A program made the position numbers and the translations under genes. From CBDCWQ01 sp965223435 (GTDB taxonomy: Bacteria > Myxococcota > Kuafuiibacteriia > Kuafuiibacteriales > Kuafuiibacteriaceae), in assembly GCA_965223435.1 (NCBI GenBank), contig CBDCWQ010000013.1:21350-85349 (forward strand): DNA of 64,000 nucleotides, given 5' to 3'. Positions 18,001 to 24,579 of the stretch are shown here, piece by piece. How positions within the stretch are numbered: the stretch's first letter is position 1; every line of letters starts with the position of its first letter. The notes under the pieces are model-generated. The model was not told the DNA's origin and searched no databases. It worked only from the letters and a program-made list of their open reading frames with translations.

Positions 18001-19705
18001 GACGCGTCGGTAAAAGCGTAATCAGTGGTCTCGTTTTGCTCCAAGAACCGTCCTTGCCCAATCTTTCGCTCTGTACGTAGCGAAGCTCGTCCCCAGCCGT
18101 CTTGTGGTCTTTGCGACGGATGTACACCAGGTGGGTGTCGACGCCCCCCGGTACCGATGTCAGCACAACCGCGGGCCGTTGTGCGATTTCTTCTGGGGGG
18201 GTGACTGCGCCTGGCGTCTCAAAAAATCCTGCCGGAGGCAAAGAAACCGTTTGAGACGGGGTCAAGGCGACAACCTTGGACGGTTCTGACTCCAGCCGTT
18301 GCCCCTGTTCGCCCAACAAGAACGCAGTCACGGAAAAACGCAGCGGCGCAGACGACGGCGATGCCTTGGGAGTCGGCGGACCGTCGTAGGCCGGTTCGTC
18401 CGTCTCGAACCCACCGAGGGGGGCGCCCTCGGTCCCCTCCGTCGAGATGCGAACAACCCGGTACCGAAGCGAAACACCTGGAGGCAGGGCCTGACCGGTG
18501 CTGAGAAGCCGCGGCGGGGTCCACCGAAGATGGACACCATGGGTGTCCACCCACGCCACGAGCCCTCGCGGGGGCAAAGGAGAATGGACCGCTACAAACG
18601 GCTCTGCCGCAAAGAAGACCTCCTGCAGGCGCTCGGTTCGATTGCCGGCCTTATCGCTTGCCACCACCGAAAACCGATTGAGGCCTTCCTCCAAACGAAC
18701 CCTTGCCCAAAATGCCCCGTCGGCAACCGAGAGAATTTCTGAAACGCCCTTTGGGTGGCGAACAAGCGCCACCCCTTCGAGGTGTTGGTCTCCTACCAGA
18801 CCGCTGATGAGATATTCACCGCTGTACACCTCTTCAAGGGGGGGGCGGTCCAAAAACAATAGAGGCGCCTTTTGGTCCAAAACCACCGACCGCGAAACAA
18901 CCGTCTCGTGGCCAAGCACATCCTGCGCCACGACCGAAAGCACATTGATGTCGGGTTCGAGGTGGACCGACGCGGAAAAGGCCCCATGAGCCCTTCCCAC
19001 AACCAGCCCATTCACCTGCACGGACGCAAAATCCTCGTCCCAGGCGTGACCGGACACTTCAAGCCATGCCTCTTGCGTATACCGCCACGCATGGGGAGGC
19101 GTATGAACCCTCAGAACGGGCATCGAACCGTGAACGAAGCGGGAGGCCACAGCCCGCTCAGACGCTGCCGCGTTGTGGGCCGCGCCCAAAGCCGGCTCCC
19201 GTACCAGGGTCCTCTTCACCGCGCTCACCCGACCCTCGCTGTCGCGCGCAACCAAAGAAAAGTGATTGTCCCCGACCCGAAGCGCAGCCTTTTCGGAAAA
19301 AGTCTGGTGAAGCACCCTGGCCGCCACCCCGTTGATGGTCAACTTGACGGCGTGCCCGCCATAAACGCTGCCACGCAAGAGAACCGATGCGCTCGAGGTG
19401 CGCGTCACCTCGCCAAGGGGCGTCGTGACCAAAAGAACCGGCGCCGGACCTTCCTCGGCAACGCCGTCCAAAGACCCGCTGCCGTGCTCGTCTGCCCCCA
19501 CGGTGCCCATTTGAGGAACCGCTGGGATATTCCCTGCAAGGCCTTGCTCAACCGGCCGGGGCGCCTGGTACCGACCGTCGGAAGCAAAATGATCGGGCTC
19601 GCCTCCGCCACACGCCCACCATGGCGCCAGCAGACAAAAACCGAGCACCGAAGCACCCGGTCGAACCCGTTCCCAATCAGGCCAGCGCGCTGAAACCCTC
19701 CGCAT
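6086..19705 (-). CDS. Giant multidomain lipoprotein (about 4540 residues)
   Basis: ATG at 19705 follows AAGGGGGGGGAG directly; an in-frame GTG at 19729 is less likely. A lipoprotein-type signal ends LLAPWWAC-GGGE, though the lipobox is unusual (Trp at -2/-3). Order: three Ig-like glucodextranase-B-type repeats (about 85-365), an Fn3-like domain (about 380-490), a BNR/sialidase-like stretch with DGGKSF (about 510-1130), an (alpha/alpha) toroid resembling that of the neighbour giant (about 1255-1740; TEHNLDVLSVLNHA, AIDNCSW, YHLEATAGL), a second helical toroid-like region (about 2050-2370), module X twice (about 2830-3020 and 3520-3710), and three GYYSG repeats (about 3860-4180). It probably acts at the cell surface on a carbohydrate; that is inference. 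Stop is TAA. Compositionally it matches its neighbours, and no frameshift was seen across 13.6 kb. Confidence 0.85.
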   Translation of the reverse strand: MRRVSARWPDWERVRPGASVLGFCLLAPWWACGGGEPDHFASDGRYQAPRPVEQGLAGNIPAVPQMGTVGADEHGSGSLDGVAEEGPAPVLLVTTPLGEVTRTSSASVLLRGSVYGGHAVKLTINGVAARVLHQTFSEKAALRVGDNHFSLVARDSEGRVSAVKRTLVREPALGAAHNAAASERAVASRFVHGSMPVLRVHTPPHAWRYTQEAWLEVSGHAWDEDFASVQVNGLVVGRAHGAFSASVHLEPDINVLSVVAQDVLGHETVVSRSVVLDQKAPLLFLDRPPLEEVYSGEYLISGLVGDQHLEGVALVRHPKGVSEILSVADGAFWARVRLEEGLNRFSVVASDKAGNRTERLQEVFFAAEPFVAVHSPLPPRGLVAWVDTHGVHLRWTPPRLLSTGQALPPGVSLRYRVVRISTEGTEGAPLGGFETDEPAYDGPPTPKASPSSAPLRFSVTAFLLGEQGQRLESEPSKVVALTPSQTVSLPPAGFFETPGAVTPPEEIAQRPAVVLTSVPGGVDTHLVYIRRKDHKTAGDELRYVQSERLGKDGSWSKTRPLITLLPTRQVAQVAVAAHKEHVVAAWIERELGSTESPGRSWVRAVVSEDGGKSFHPSPTTVRANNDWKRGIDVGIDSLGHVHLVWGESHRVYYVKDLQGPPENVFDETKRRVNDEVVHYSRAYGEQKCKGLPCVCAPPIDERYSLALEPDSSHENRPFGVYLLRTERAYVENPSLEVDDEKISIVAHQTRLFDHLPVPNPDWTAAKGPYVRPRGRPDVPDGCLMPGSIAHQRGFRRSWKKDGYACAPSPPDNEEALYARELRESGYAQGFQKAEDFYSYDHTRAHSRAWYSYLYEGTWDERDQIKVAQRPLEKGAWSEEQQKRRLVPTLVDDLVQLEPKDVRVETGWKQGTWQDGVLQKWRIHTVDTFLGEADEARGCDDASLALRKDAATGLSFPRIGSASDGTVVVVYEKGSSDDTHSAVGNPIEMSFLRPGDDFWSSPVTVATGHLPDLSIADDGTFAVVYRQGLANGRQVQVVRESLDTLGALVSVGDAEFEALPPPAPGDAPSEPDEEVSGPTGHGFVSIPVSRGPPSVIQQEEHGRGVDNLGGGPRVASHGALFLSTWVDSNGSPDERQIVSARALASGPRESRLVLTVPDDVVAHQVAPVVLECVDPFSMLSPACGEGDTGTTLDLAYGGSATESIAAVVAERAASEVSPSQVIWSEFSEAGTPLLASLAALEPASTELGSAPKLLRAPNAMGNYARAIQLRDELYSDTLGAQREYRGDVENHDSAHLARFDRVWAYTQGITLAQFARRNDARAAPLADFLCTHAKTGGGSKSASSGEPYELLGWPFSWNTNGDNWEDARLVTGANAWAVHGLGSYLSSRLFLQGLDPDSQSRIASCYFSALRGLKTHRRGGLMTAGYSTEGLKNAKAPHRLGLEENTGIEWAYYDILDAIGYAEIDEKNPPEVARCVREDDGTCTPIDARVLSAHAFGILKETARAENVVTEHNLDVLSVLNHALTHRTQLRPWLPPEDHDLFEQLDDWRQSLKDAVFEKLWDPQKRRFLTGGVFVDNTFQADNHTAIDNCSWLSLSVNYNKLNEQERTQLAECLEYTVESFVKELPFNGSVYRGTHYFPNSFSDPYIRQSDENEKLYHLEATAGLILGIRRFVDALPEHPKSQAFLDEADTLWFHMQRFVRDNGFPYSSRRIQDLMTLLESSTAVIWYIDVFDDDRERQRSLDRPLGNYARGVDYKKHAASVKDAWEKLQAATHGLGADRLFVPNFGERSAEDGLREPSDGVVNLFGYTGDFRVRLWIRDSGGEERLAISEVYALDATAPTLTEIRDVPINKDWMEVSVRAKRSPPEGWTQALNWNGALDEVSFVFEGRVHAAQLPNYRVMLSVLMDDREWFVGETLPARDGGFSLSYTEGDPGYPSLEVVGWTGDEGEVSGRPIARLVDISRGVAVASTGRWGYTMRPGWSFNHRFGGRHRYELVDVSVDPPKVVASADEGEISSGLLVSKLGEDPQERGVDAVTFVEDQALALMAGLSAPSVSGRYGRWVEGLMSTVHSFTAPGGTFDQFPFAVFSATGQPLAPYYQVGPQFLSIYAVSRQAARGPDYALGSVLERLADVVRSIHRLYGVGGEEGLFLSGGGDPAQMGFQLGVPPEAFASSSSEVAFPRFRLLSLQDHVYGAFALRELLGVWWGDENTRVFLEQQLAQVRQAIAAHFWDSDGAGRPLAFVWLHDDGRVAPPTASAQGPDEAAAAALYLLYGLEFGDPKDFDRTRRSLERLLQEWHRPSAPLTSTSVRRDFSQTFFFRALALRAAAAFDPRLDELAWRALEAWPESEGSDIPSWAGRQLVDNPAGVFGVRGGPMTFENRDRLRWMAHDGGPAMIEVRGRLQRDYAETLAALLMSDDHPHVFDALFHRLIQMAFVFGQYRDVVPLAEWPRAFRAVPYEERVLETVDLLQNLCQRSPSLLKRDEVATALGFGCEVAQDRFATVLKERLGPNEASALAMDIEHLDDEFDLMWWGRRVVRPAETTGPLRVPAPDGSFTHLGNLDALGGEMSPSVYDHLSKGQAATMGSSPLSLRAVWQDAVGAATDGRLGRYAVDGIDLIDLENRGAPEYWSRLGLEMRALLGGRLAQEVVLNDRVVAFDFATLLYGAREPSEAKDDEASGYVEPWDLQENVRLLRRFINTYYGGDLLAVASAMGRGGGSQLDAFSVHLMMRTGKLSEAVFDSMAQGAFLKPEELAGAKSGFVFVSPESPYFIKETSRSPVSSEDTLARHHALMGKGGVVGGEHAPVSALMNLRGPFFRTKPATHALKALANKLDGLLGLPPELATAATIVPALSYAASLGLEIDGGLLSIFVGRAPPDSERWEFVGHVRSQDLLGPIGGVFADENKIRAEVQIITGRAEGVDSRGASTVAFDDDRIYHVTADWFGVEDPSLGSYGVLQSEDDVFFEVHALKTSHTRFELIDASIRNHPRWKKAESWVLRLPESMQSIFLFWVGLSIEGEFGLEQAERIAADPASFRVGEGAPIVRAQGPMDTAGASSGVRLLPFDPIAGYFPIESDLQFVADQILVFYCSQDPQILDQIRIGSVESDVLKRQGRLAHVAIIDRNRRELSKKKELTPFEMGVFPFHQFDIDCRYVLRSLRKRELAALRDWAVTFRAFLNSLSVQGFAAFEREGQIDLDRLFAAFRQWIPQGQVFSVHPAIQNEFKKDLNRSAGSIPELIDILNRKIEGIPLDEQVTVARLPPFRLPTTFVNLKASFDAAMRRVMVSLDHPFGPAQVIVALYKKRRGRPGDHIEYVFRTEDGDTLYPAVWNPQWYGQVSRTRNAVEFNLGGSGLPLERLVSLLDAQRLASDGHTLVSTKSAISIVDSDWVKSRIAKETLLEFIRSLNDGEEISVTVEIRPDEVPAGDTLPHPKALFGELLNTFVDQLAYKTPVGTVPPKERPNRAPIVYSESVSIEGLSAGTRENSSSFGQEGAVTAVDGALSRVVLLKGKTVSKAASLATRFVDDMLRLPPELAATTIAGSIGVGHLLSLGTETGPGLETMFVGRDVPPDTYWRRVGTVSSDAVLAEPLRTYLKDEEDIRRSVPILTGGLFATNAPFVKQPSFDDARIYYIRSDWVGLETDVTGQVGFFAETENRLWDVYVLRSERSRADILAEFIKHHLLWQKAEGLSEMLPAPFRDSWLFLVELAIRGDFDRAGAERYATGVRGALGGVQTYPRFFKDSAVSDSKVEVPDLVKELLGPRNMVMEASDETPFLYEGTEHVRDYALFNRAVAYEQKPTLVRVQGKNEEEGTLVFFWDHEEAWKAAEKRMPHGYGDVLLTNLGPERDSRALAVKTFRHSGMPERVKVIELALKAKNKPGAVRFFSRGGGEWFPFFENPSGDLGLTQWADGYYSGKTKLSDDVLRAMAASLGQRLIRVHHTQGDFYSVFPFAAPTLHELKTRKFYHIELAQLAKGWTPKSISDSLVNYLGEGQTFIRVDNPDGQSSLYDLRGEATPFLDKADPKHGDGKWWAPGYYSGVKPVGLTALGREAEQVQENLAQIVHKDGSYAVFPVRLSAVWKSFEEGVFVLSGAGTTSSSIRTIATTFAVYGTNDGVPVVTPPDGRVRLVRKDRSHISLGSVNYGFLEGYDVLREDGTWRVEGFYSGASPIPVKELYETSERLGLPLVEVHFEAHGFFAVFVGTDPEVWTRMKLPHSLYALAHDGPPSDTETFTRRFSERFGHRNWTRVADKAHPGGIPRDSSGKVVQIPENLRPKPNPTVSDLWLWTVLKRRPQLRRLLVELSHRLALDGEREEARMERKLKPDLAHNLLSGLLHADHRARLLQGVPAHLPGDIDEEIETLARRQWFERLRSAINLLVSRIDHALVNVDPETTPRLELPRTKKKDATAFLQAVHTIEKVLFALFPKSPETMPDQHLLALLGGERPRLSRQVIGSTTEGVFTFFLDPERVKLWLPNTRIVWDQEESRETPFKWEPVVVVQHHLPAAEISGAGTPPGQSPQKDAEKFLIVLLPSEFPFKMHLILQGFN
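7130..8080 (-). repeat. Three diverged ~125-residue repeats with a G-[YF]-Y-S-G motif
   Basis: Motifs ADGYYSG (near 7990), APGYYSG (near 7620) and VEGFYSG (near 7240) recur 372-382 bp apart. Each is followed about 15-25 residues later by a short helix and then L-x-R/E-V-H-x5-G-x-[YF]-[AS]-V-F. The spacing and the second motif show true tandem duplication. I do not recognise the family. Confidence 0.65.
8570..9140 (-). repeat. Shared module X, copy 3
   Basis: Runs from LPPELAATTIAG through GLETMFVGRDVPPDTYW and RSRADILAEFIKHH to LVELAIRGDFDRA. It is closer to copy 1 in the neighbouring giant gene than to copy 2 in the same gene. Confidence 0.7.
10640..11210 (-). repeat. Shared module X, copy 2
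   Basis: Runs from LPPELATAATIVPALS through FVGRAPPDSERWEFVG, WFGVEDPSLGSYGVLQ and FWVGLSIEGEFGLE. It is the most diverged of the three copies: IEGEF replaces IRGDF. Confidence 0.65.
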
Positions 19706-19808
19706 CTCCCCCCCTTGCCCAACGCCCACGGGATTGCCCCAACGAAGCTTCAGGCGGCCGCAACCAGACTATGGGCACCACACAGGTGTCAACGTCGTTT
19801 GGCAACTG

Positions 19809-19847
19809 TGTCCCTCATCGGGAACAACCTGTCGCAAAAGAGGGACA
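19809..19847. promoter_or_regulatory. Two tandem enhancer-like palindromes
   Basis: TGTCCCTCATCGGGAACA (19809-19826) and TGTCGCAAAAGAGGGACA (19830-19847) each match TGTCC-N8-GGACA with one mismatch, 21 bp centre to centre (two helical turns). They sit about 50-90 bp upstream of the sigma-54 promoter at 19898, the normal position for activator binding. Confidence 0.5.
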
Positions 19848-19897
19848 GAGCCAGCTTCCATACAATGCCTTCTCCGCTGCTTCTAAGACGTACGATG

Positions 19898-19913
19898 TGG
19901 CATACTTCCTGCG
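19898..19913 (+). promoter_or_regulatory. Sigma-54 promoter (P1)
   Basis: TGGCATACTTCCTGCG matches the -24/-12 consensus TGGCAC-N5-TTGCW with exact GG-to-GC spacing. The predicted start near 19924 leaves a 32-base leader carrying AGGAG before ATG 19956. Confidence 0.65.
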
Positions 19914-19955
19914 ACACAAACGGGCCAGTACGACATCAACCTAGGAGAAACAGAC

Positions 19956-22130
19956 ATGGCCCCGTATCTACCCATCACAGGATTGAATCACCGAACTCTC
20001 ATCACCTGGCTGTTAGCCCTTGCGGCTTGCGCTAAAGAGGCGCCCCAAAACCATATCGATCAACCAGTTTTTTCGGTCGAACCCGTGGGGGCCTCTGTCC
20101 GGCACCGCTGCGCCGGAGCCACTTTGGCCGGACAAACCAAGTGGCGTGACTACCGGCCGGGCAGACCTGGCCTCGGACTGGTCACCATCGTCGACACATC
20201 CGCTTGTGGTTATGACAAAGCGCCCATCTATTCAGCATCGCTCGGTGGTCAAACCGGGCATTGGTCACCAAAAGGCTCGGCGTCCATCTACAACGCGACC
20301 GCTGAAAGCTTCACCGTCTACCTGGATACCAAGATCACGGCCCAAGAAGCCAACAATACCGAAGACCAGGAAGGGAAACGCGCTTTGGGATGGAAACTCC
20401 AGTGGGAAGCGCATCCAGCCAGGCCCTTCGAGTTTGCCCAATGTGCGGGCCAGACCATGCCCGGTCAGACCGAGTGGAAAGATGACGGCAAGGGGGGCCT
20501 GACGCTCCGCGTCAACACCCAAAAGTGCCTGTTCAACCGGATCAGCACACCATCCTTTTTCACCGCACTGGGCGGGGCAACGGGACACTGGAAAGCCGTC
20601 GGGCATTCGGCCATTATCAACCCTTCCGCTGCGGGCTTTTCCATCAACATCCCCAACAGCATCGTGACGGCCAAGCGAGCGAAAGAGATATGGCACCTCA
20701 ACTGGAATGCGGTCAGCGATCGTGTCCACGAGAAGTCGGAGTCGGTATGCATCGGACATGCAAACAACTGGAGAGAGTACCGTGTCAAAGGCAGTTTTTA
20801 CGTCGATGTCGACACCTCTCACTGCAGCTTCGAAGAAACGCCGCACTATTTTACGTCACTCGAAGGCCAAAACCACAGTCAGGTGACCGGGAGCAATGCG
20901 ATCTATTTCCCCACGCCAAAAGGTTTCCGAGTCTACGTCCGGGGAAACGGCGCAAAATCCGAAGATTTTAGACTCCGCTGGAAAGCGGTGCGAAAACGAA
21001 CGCCGCTTCGAGATCTGGGCGTCGTGTACCAATCAGGAATACCTGCAACGCCGAGTGGATATGTTCTCATCGACCCCATCCACCGCATCGAGTCGATTGG
21101 GTTCACGACCCGGCAAGACCACACACTTCGTTTCGAAAAACAAATCGCCCCCGACGGTCAAGTCACGTCGGTTGCCAAGTTTCCTGAAGACATCCAAAAC
21201 CGCACCCAAGACGAGATGGTTATCTTGATCGAAGGGGTTCGCGGATATCCCATGACCGCAAATCTTTTTGGCTTCGGGCCCAAACCTCCTGGCGGAGACG
21301 ATGTTCTGTCCTTGGACCTTGAGTCTCCCCGCGGGCGACCGACATCGGTCGGTATCGGCTTCGAAGGCCTCACGGCAAACCGAGCAAGCGTTCGCCCCTT
21401 CTCCTTAGCGGTGGAGTACGCCGATGCAAACCCCGAAAACGACAAGGTGCGCGTTCGAGTCTTGACCCGTAGGAAACTGGGGCAACCGGAAGCGGTATGT
21501 GAAGTTGTGACGCCCATCGCGATAGACGATGTCAGCCAGCATTTTGCCGGCCGGATGACCTCAACAGACGGTTTCGTCAGCGGAACATGCGGCGGAGGAA
21601 ACGGGCCCGAACAGGTCTTCGCGTTCACCGTCGATGAGCCCACAGACCTCTATGCGCGTGTATGGGCAAGCAACATGACACCCCTTCTGTACATTCGGTC
21701 GAACACTTGCGAAGGCGAAGAAATCGCGTGCCAGACAGCTCCTTCCATTTTGCGTTCGCCGGCAGAAATCTCTCAAAGACTGGAGCCCGGTACCTACTTC
21801 TTGTTTGTGGACGGTACCCGCCATCTCGGTTTTTGGGATCGAGAGCTGCCAACCACCTACACGGTTGATATTCAGTTTGCGCGTGATTCCCAAGCCTGTC
21901 GCGGCATTGACGCGGTTGAGATCGATCCCACTCCACAACAACACACCGGTGTCTTGAGCACGCCGTTCTGGATGCACGGCGTGGAAGCGGGTGTGGCCGA
22001 GCCCACCGACGTGTATACCTTTACTCTTGAGGAACTGACTCGGGTCCGGGCCGAGGCAACGGGCAAAGCTGACGTCCTCCGAATCCGCAAAAGAAGGATG
22101 CCAACTGGAGGACCGGGTCGCACTGGCTGA
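19956..22130 (+). CDS. Lipoprotein with triplicated Cys repeat and PPC domains, 5' part of a frameshifted gene
   Basis: ATG follows AGGAG by 8 bases. The lipobox LALAAC is at about residue 25. Three repeats of about 105 residues begin with C-x-G at residues 50, 163 and 265. Each has a Trp, then V-D/N-T-x2-C-x-F, a TSL-x-G-like strand, GF-x-V-Y and W-x-L-x-W. The same repeat occurs three times in the lipoprotein at 55370. A beta-rich middle segment follows, then the first of four PPC-like domains (GTCGGGNGPEQVFAF, LEPGTYFLFVDG). The frame ends 22130 because of an extra base in the AAAA run at 22089-22092; removing one A fuses it to the next frame with continuous PPC homology. Expressed from sigma-54 promoter P1. 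Function unknown; probably surface-exposed and carbohydrate- or protein-binding. Confidence 0.8.
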   Translation: MAPYLPITGLNHRTLITWLLALAACAKEAPQNHIDQPVFSVEPVGASVRHRCAGATLAGQTKWRDYRPGRPGLGLVTIVDTSACGYDKAPIYSASLGGQTGHWSPKGSASIYNATAESFTVYLDTKITAQEANNTEDQEGKRALGWKLQWEAHPARPFEFAQCAGQTMPGQTEWKDDGKGGLTLRVNTQKCLFNRISTPSFFTALGGATGHWKAVGHSAIINPSAAGFSINIPNSIVTAKRAKEIWHLNWNAVSDRVHEKSESVCIGHANNWREYRVKGSFYVDVDTSHCSFEETPHYFTSLEGQNHSQVTGSNAIYFPTPKGFRVYVRGNGAKSEDFRLRWKAVRKRTPLRDLGVVYQSGIPATPSGYVLIDPIHRIESIGFTTRQDHTLRFEKQIAPDGQVTSVAKFPEDIQNRTQDEMVILIEGVRGYPMTANLFGFGPKPPGGDDVLSLDLESPRGRPTSVGIGFEGLTANRASVRPFSLAVEYADANPENDKVRVRVLTRRKLGQPEAVCEVVTPIAIDDVSQHFAGRMTSTDGFVSGTCGGGNGPEQVFAFTVDEPTDLYARVWASNMTPLLYIRSNTCEGEEIACQTAPSILRSPAEISQRLEPGTYFLFVDGTRHLGFWDRELPTTYTVDIQFARDSQACRGIDAVEIDPTPQQHTGVLSTPFWMHGVEAGVAEPTDVYTFTLEELTRVRAEATGKADVLRIRKRRMPTGGPGRTG

Positions 22131-22155
22131 ACCGGGCTTCGGCAACCCCCTCGTA

Positions 22156-23028
22156 TTGGAGACAGCCCTCGAGCCTGGGACCTATCACCTGCTCATCAAC
22201 GCTCATCACCCCAATTCCGAAGCGGAGCCATACAAACTGAGTCTGGACTTTGCGCCGACCAAGGAAGCATGCGTGGGTGTCCCAACAACGGATGTGGAGC
22301 CCCATTCCCAGACGATCACTGGAGACCTTCGCGGTGAGGAGAGTCAGCTCACAGGATCTTGCGGGGGCCATGGTTCGGAAAGGGTCTATCGAATCGTTCT
22401 CGACGAACCCAAAGAAATCCATGCCGCGGTTGAAGGCCAAGACGCGGTTCTTTATATTCGTAACGAGGTATGTGACAACGAAGACAAAGAAATCATGTGT
22501 GATCGCTTTGGAAGGGAGCTCGTTGGCTCCTTTCCTCCAGGCGTTTACTACTTGATTGTCGACGCGTTCAGGACCTCCGAAGACCCGCTTCCGTTCTCGC
22601 TTCACCTTGAATTCAGCGAATCACCCGTTCTCGCTTGCGAAAACCGCTTCGACGTTGTCAACGTCGATCCGGTCTCGCAGACCTTCGGTGGGCGCTTGGC
22701 CTTCGAAGGCCGAGACGATTCACAGCTGTGCCCCGATGCGATATTCGGGCCCTCGTCAAGCGAAGATGTCTATGGATTCATCATTGAGCGCCCTACTCGT
22801 CTACACGCAAGCCTATTCGCAAACGAAGAAGTCACGGTACTGTATCTACGCAAAGACAACTGCGCGCGGAGCTCAGAAACGGCCTGCGCAAACAACAGCC
22901 ATCTCATCCCGTTCACACAAATGGTCGAGACCTTGCAGCCCGGGCGCTACTTTCTTTTTGTCGACGGTGGCACTTCTTTATCGAACCATGACTATCGCTT
23001 GGTGCTGGACTTCAAGGACGCGGAGTAG
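22156..23028 (+). CDS. 3' part of the frameshifted PPC-repeat lipoprotein gene
   Basis: The frame is in phase with the PPC domains from about 22093 (KEGCQLEDRVALAEPG) although its first ATG is at 22156. It carries the rest of PPC domain 2 and domains 3 and 4. Each shows C-x-G-G/S, E-x-V-Y-x-F/I, LYIR or LYLR, a Cys pair and the ending PGxYxLxVDG/A. It has no signal sequence or ribosome binding site of its own, so it is not an independent gene. The whole product would be about 1023 residues. Whether the shift is a real mutation, a phase-variable A-tract or an assembly error cannot be told from one sequence. Confidence 0.75.
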   Translation: METALEPGTYHLLINAHHPNSEAEPYKLSLDFAPTKEACVGVPTTDVEPHSQTITGDLRGEESQLTGSCGGHGSERVYRIVLDEPKEIHAAVEGQDAVLYIRNEVCDNEDKEIMCDRFGRELVGSFPPGVYYLIVDAFRTSEDPLPFSLHLEFSESPVLACENRFDVVNVDPVSQTFGGRLAFEGRDDSQLCPDAIFGPSSSEDVYGFIIERPTRLHASLFANEEVTVLYLRKDNCARSSETACANNSHLIPFTQMVETLQPGRYFLFVDGGTSLSNHDYRLVLDFKDAE

Positions 23029-23034
23029 AAAGCA

Positions 23035-23190
23035 CATCGCGCCGAAACGCGAAAAAGCCACGTCATAGTAGGCCGCCTTCAAAGGATGGACCTGAGCATC
23101 GGCCTGCTCATAACGAACATGCCTAAGACCTGCCTGGCGTCGCTCCTCTTCAGCGATATCCAAGAAGGCCTCGTGCAGCCCAGGCCATGA
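23035..23190 (-). pseudogene. Remnant of a class I SAM-dependent methyltransferase
   Basis: The minus strand reads DIAEEERRQAGLRHVRYEQ then ADAQVHPL and YDVAFSRFGAMCF. This is the characteristic motif II-III stretch of ubiE/ycgJ-like methyltransferases (GL-x-NVRF-x-QADAQ...FDVAFSRFGVMF). Only about 45-50 codons remain. The reading continues into the 3' end of the PPC lipoprotein gene and has no SAM-binding glycine motif, so it is a decayed fragment. Confidence 0.5.
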
Positions 23191-23212
23191 ACTTCTCCGC
23201 GCTCAGTCACCA

Positions 23213-23472
23213 TTTGGCCCATTTGGAGACAGGTTTCGCCGAAGCGAAACGCTGCTCGCCAGAGCCATCCTTGTTGAAGCTCAACGGCAAAAAGGCGTCG
23301 ACGTCTCCACACCGCTTCAAGAGCTCGTCGGTGAAGCCCGCTTCCCCATTTCTAAGGATGTACTGGTCTTTGTGAACGAAATCGCACGCAAGGTAAGACC
23401 ACAGACTCCGGTGTCAGAGATCATGCGCCCCGAAGGTGGCTCAGCGGCGCACGTTGCTTCGCCGCCAAAGTG
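23213..23472 (+). other. Coding-like tract without a start, possible gene remnant
   Basis: Plus frame 2 is open for about 115 codons ending at a TGA near 23470. It reads plausibly as protein (SETLLARAILVEAQRQKG, then PLQELVGEARFPISKDVLVF) but has no ATG and no recognisable family. Together with the methyltransferase remnant it fills the 528-bp gap before the next gene; I see no promoter there. Confidence 0.3.
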
Positions 23473-23556
23473 ATGCGAACATACCGGCCGCTCATGAAGA
23501 CGACGTTCTGGCCGTCTTCAAAAAAGACCCATTCATAAACCGGAGGTAAACAGACG

Positions 23557-24579
23557 GTGCCTAGACTCATGTGGACAAACTTCTTGCTGGCGCTCATGGC
23601 TTTAACGGGCTGCGCATCAACCACCTGGAACGGTTATGCCGAGGGAACCGTCAAATATAGCGCAATTCGCTACAACTATACGGCCCAACCTGCATTGACC
23701 GATCCTCAGGGCAAAAAATATCAGCTTCAAGCCGACGAATCCCTGGGTAACGTCGGATCCGTGCAAGGCTTGGAAGCGCGCGGTGTCACCCGCTCCGACG
23801 GTGACGCAGACGTCGTGGTAAGCATCACATCGGGGTCGATTCACCATGAGCCCGGAAGCTTCGGGCTTGGGGGGAGCTACGCACCGGCCCTCACTTCGAC
23901 CATGCCCATTGACATCAAGGTCAAAAACAAAAACGGGCAAGTCATCCTCAAGCGGCGCGTCAAGCACGAGGAGATCATGGCGATAAGCGGTGGCCAAAAA
24001 TTTAAGACCCGAGAGGAGGCCAAACAAGCAATGACGTCCATCAGTCAAATGGCCAAATCAAGTGCCGATCAAAAGGTGCGGCAGGGCGCTCCAAAAACCA
24101 TCAAGAAAAGCCTCGATCTCATCGCCAAGAACCTGCTCGAGCCACGGGATGTCAGCGTGACCCTCCCTGCGATACGCTCCGCCGGAGACGTCGACATGGA
24201 AGCCGCTTATGCAGTGCTTTCAAAGGCCGAAGACGAGGAGCAGGTCAAATATGCCCTCGACGCCTATCTGGCCCTCGGCACCGAACACAAAAAGGCAGAC
24301 GGAAGCAACGATGTGGTGGGCATCTATGGCGTCTTGTGCGGTTTGGCTTCGGCCAAGATCTTAAGTGGGGATCTCACGGGTGCGTGGCAAGATACAAAAC
24401 AGGCCTGGCAGACCTTCCCCACCGGAAACGAGCACCGCATGATCGCGCGGGTTCTCAAGCAGCAAGAAGAGCAAGCAGGCATCAAGATCATCCCCAAAGA
24501 AGACTACAACGAGATGGTCAACGCGGACACGAAGGTCGCCGTAGACCAACTGAAAAACCTCTTCGGCGGTGGCAGCTAG
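23557..24579 (+). CDS. Lipoprotein of unknown function, 340 residues
   Basis: GTG start with GGAGGT nine bases upstream; an ATG four codons later is the alternative. The signal peptide ends in lipobox ALTGC-AST. The N-terminal half (about 30-130) is beta-rich with polar loops (SGSIHHEPGSFGLGGSY). From about 130 it is mostly helical, lysine/alanine-rich, with SKAEDEEQVKYALDAYLALG resembling a TPR-like helical pair (about 225-300). It ends KNLFGGGS. I do not recognise the family. It stands alone between a remnant-filled gap and the next lipoprotein, and probably sits in the outer membrane facing the periplasm. Confidence 0.75.
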   Translation: MPRLMWTNFLLALMALTGCASTTWNGYAEGTVKYSAIRYNYTAQPALTDPQGKKYQLQADESLGNVGSVQGLEARGVTRSDGDADVVVSITSGSIHHEPGSFGLGGSYAPALTSTMPIDIKVKNKNGQVILKRRVKHEEIMAISGGQKFKTREEAKQAMTSISQMAKSSADQKVRQGAPKTIKKSLDLIAKNLLEPRDVSVTLPAIRSAGDVDMEAAYAVLSKAEDEEQVKYALDAYLALGTEHKKADGSNDVVGIYGVLCGLASAKILSGDLTGAWQDTKQAWQTFPTGNEHRMIARVLKQQEEQAGIKIIPKEDYNEMVNADTKVAVDQLKNLFGGGS

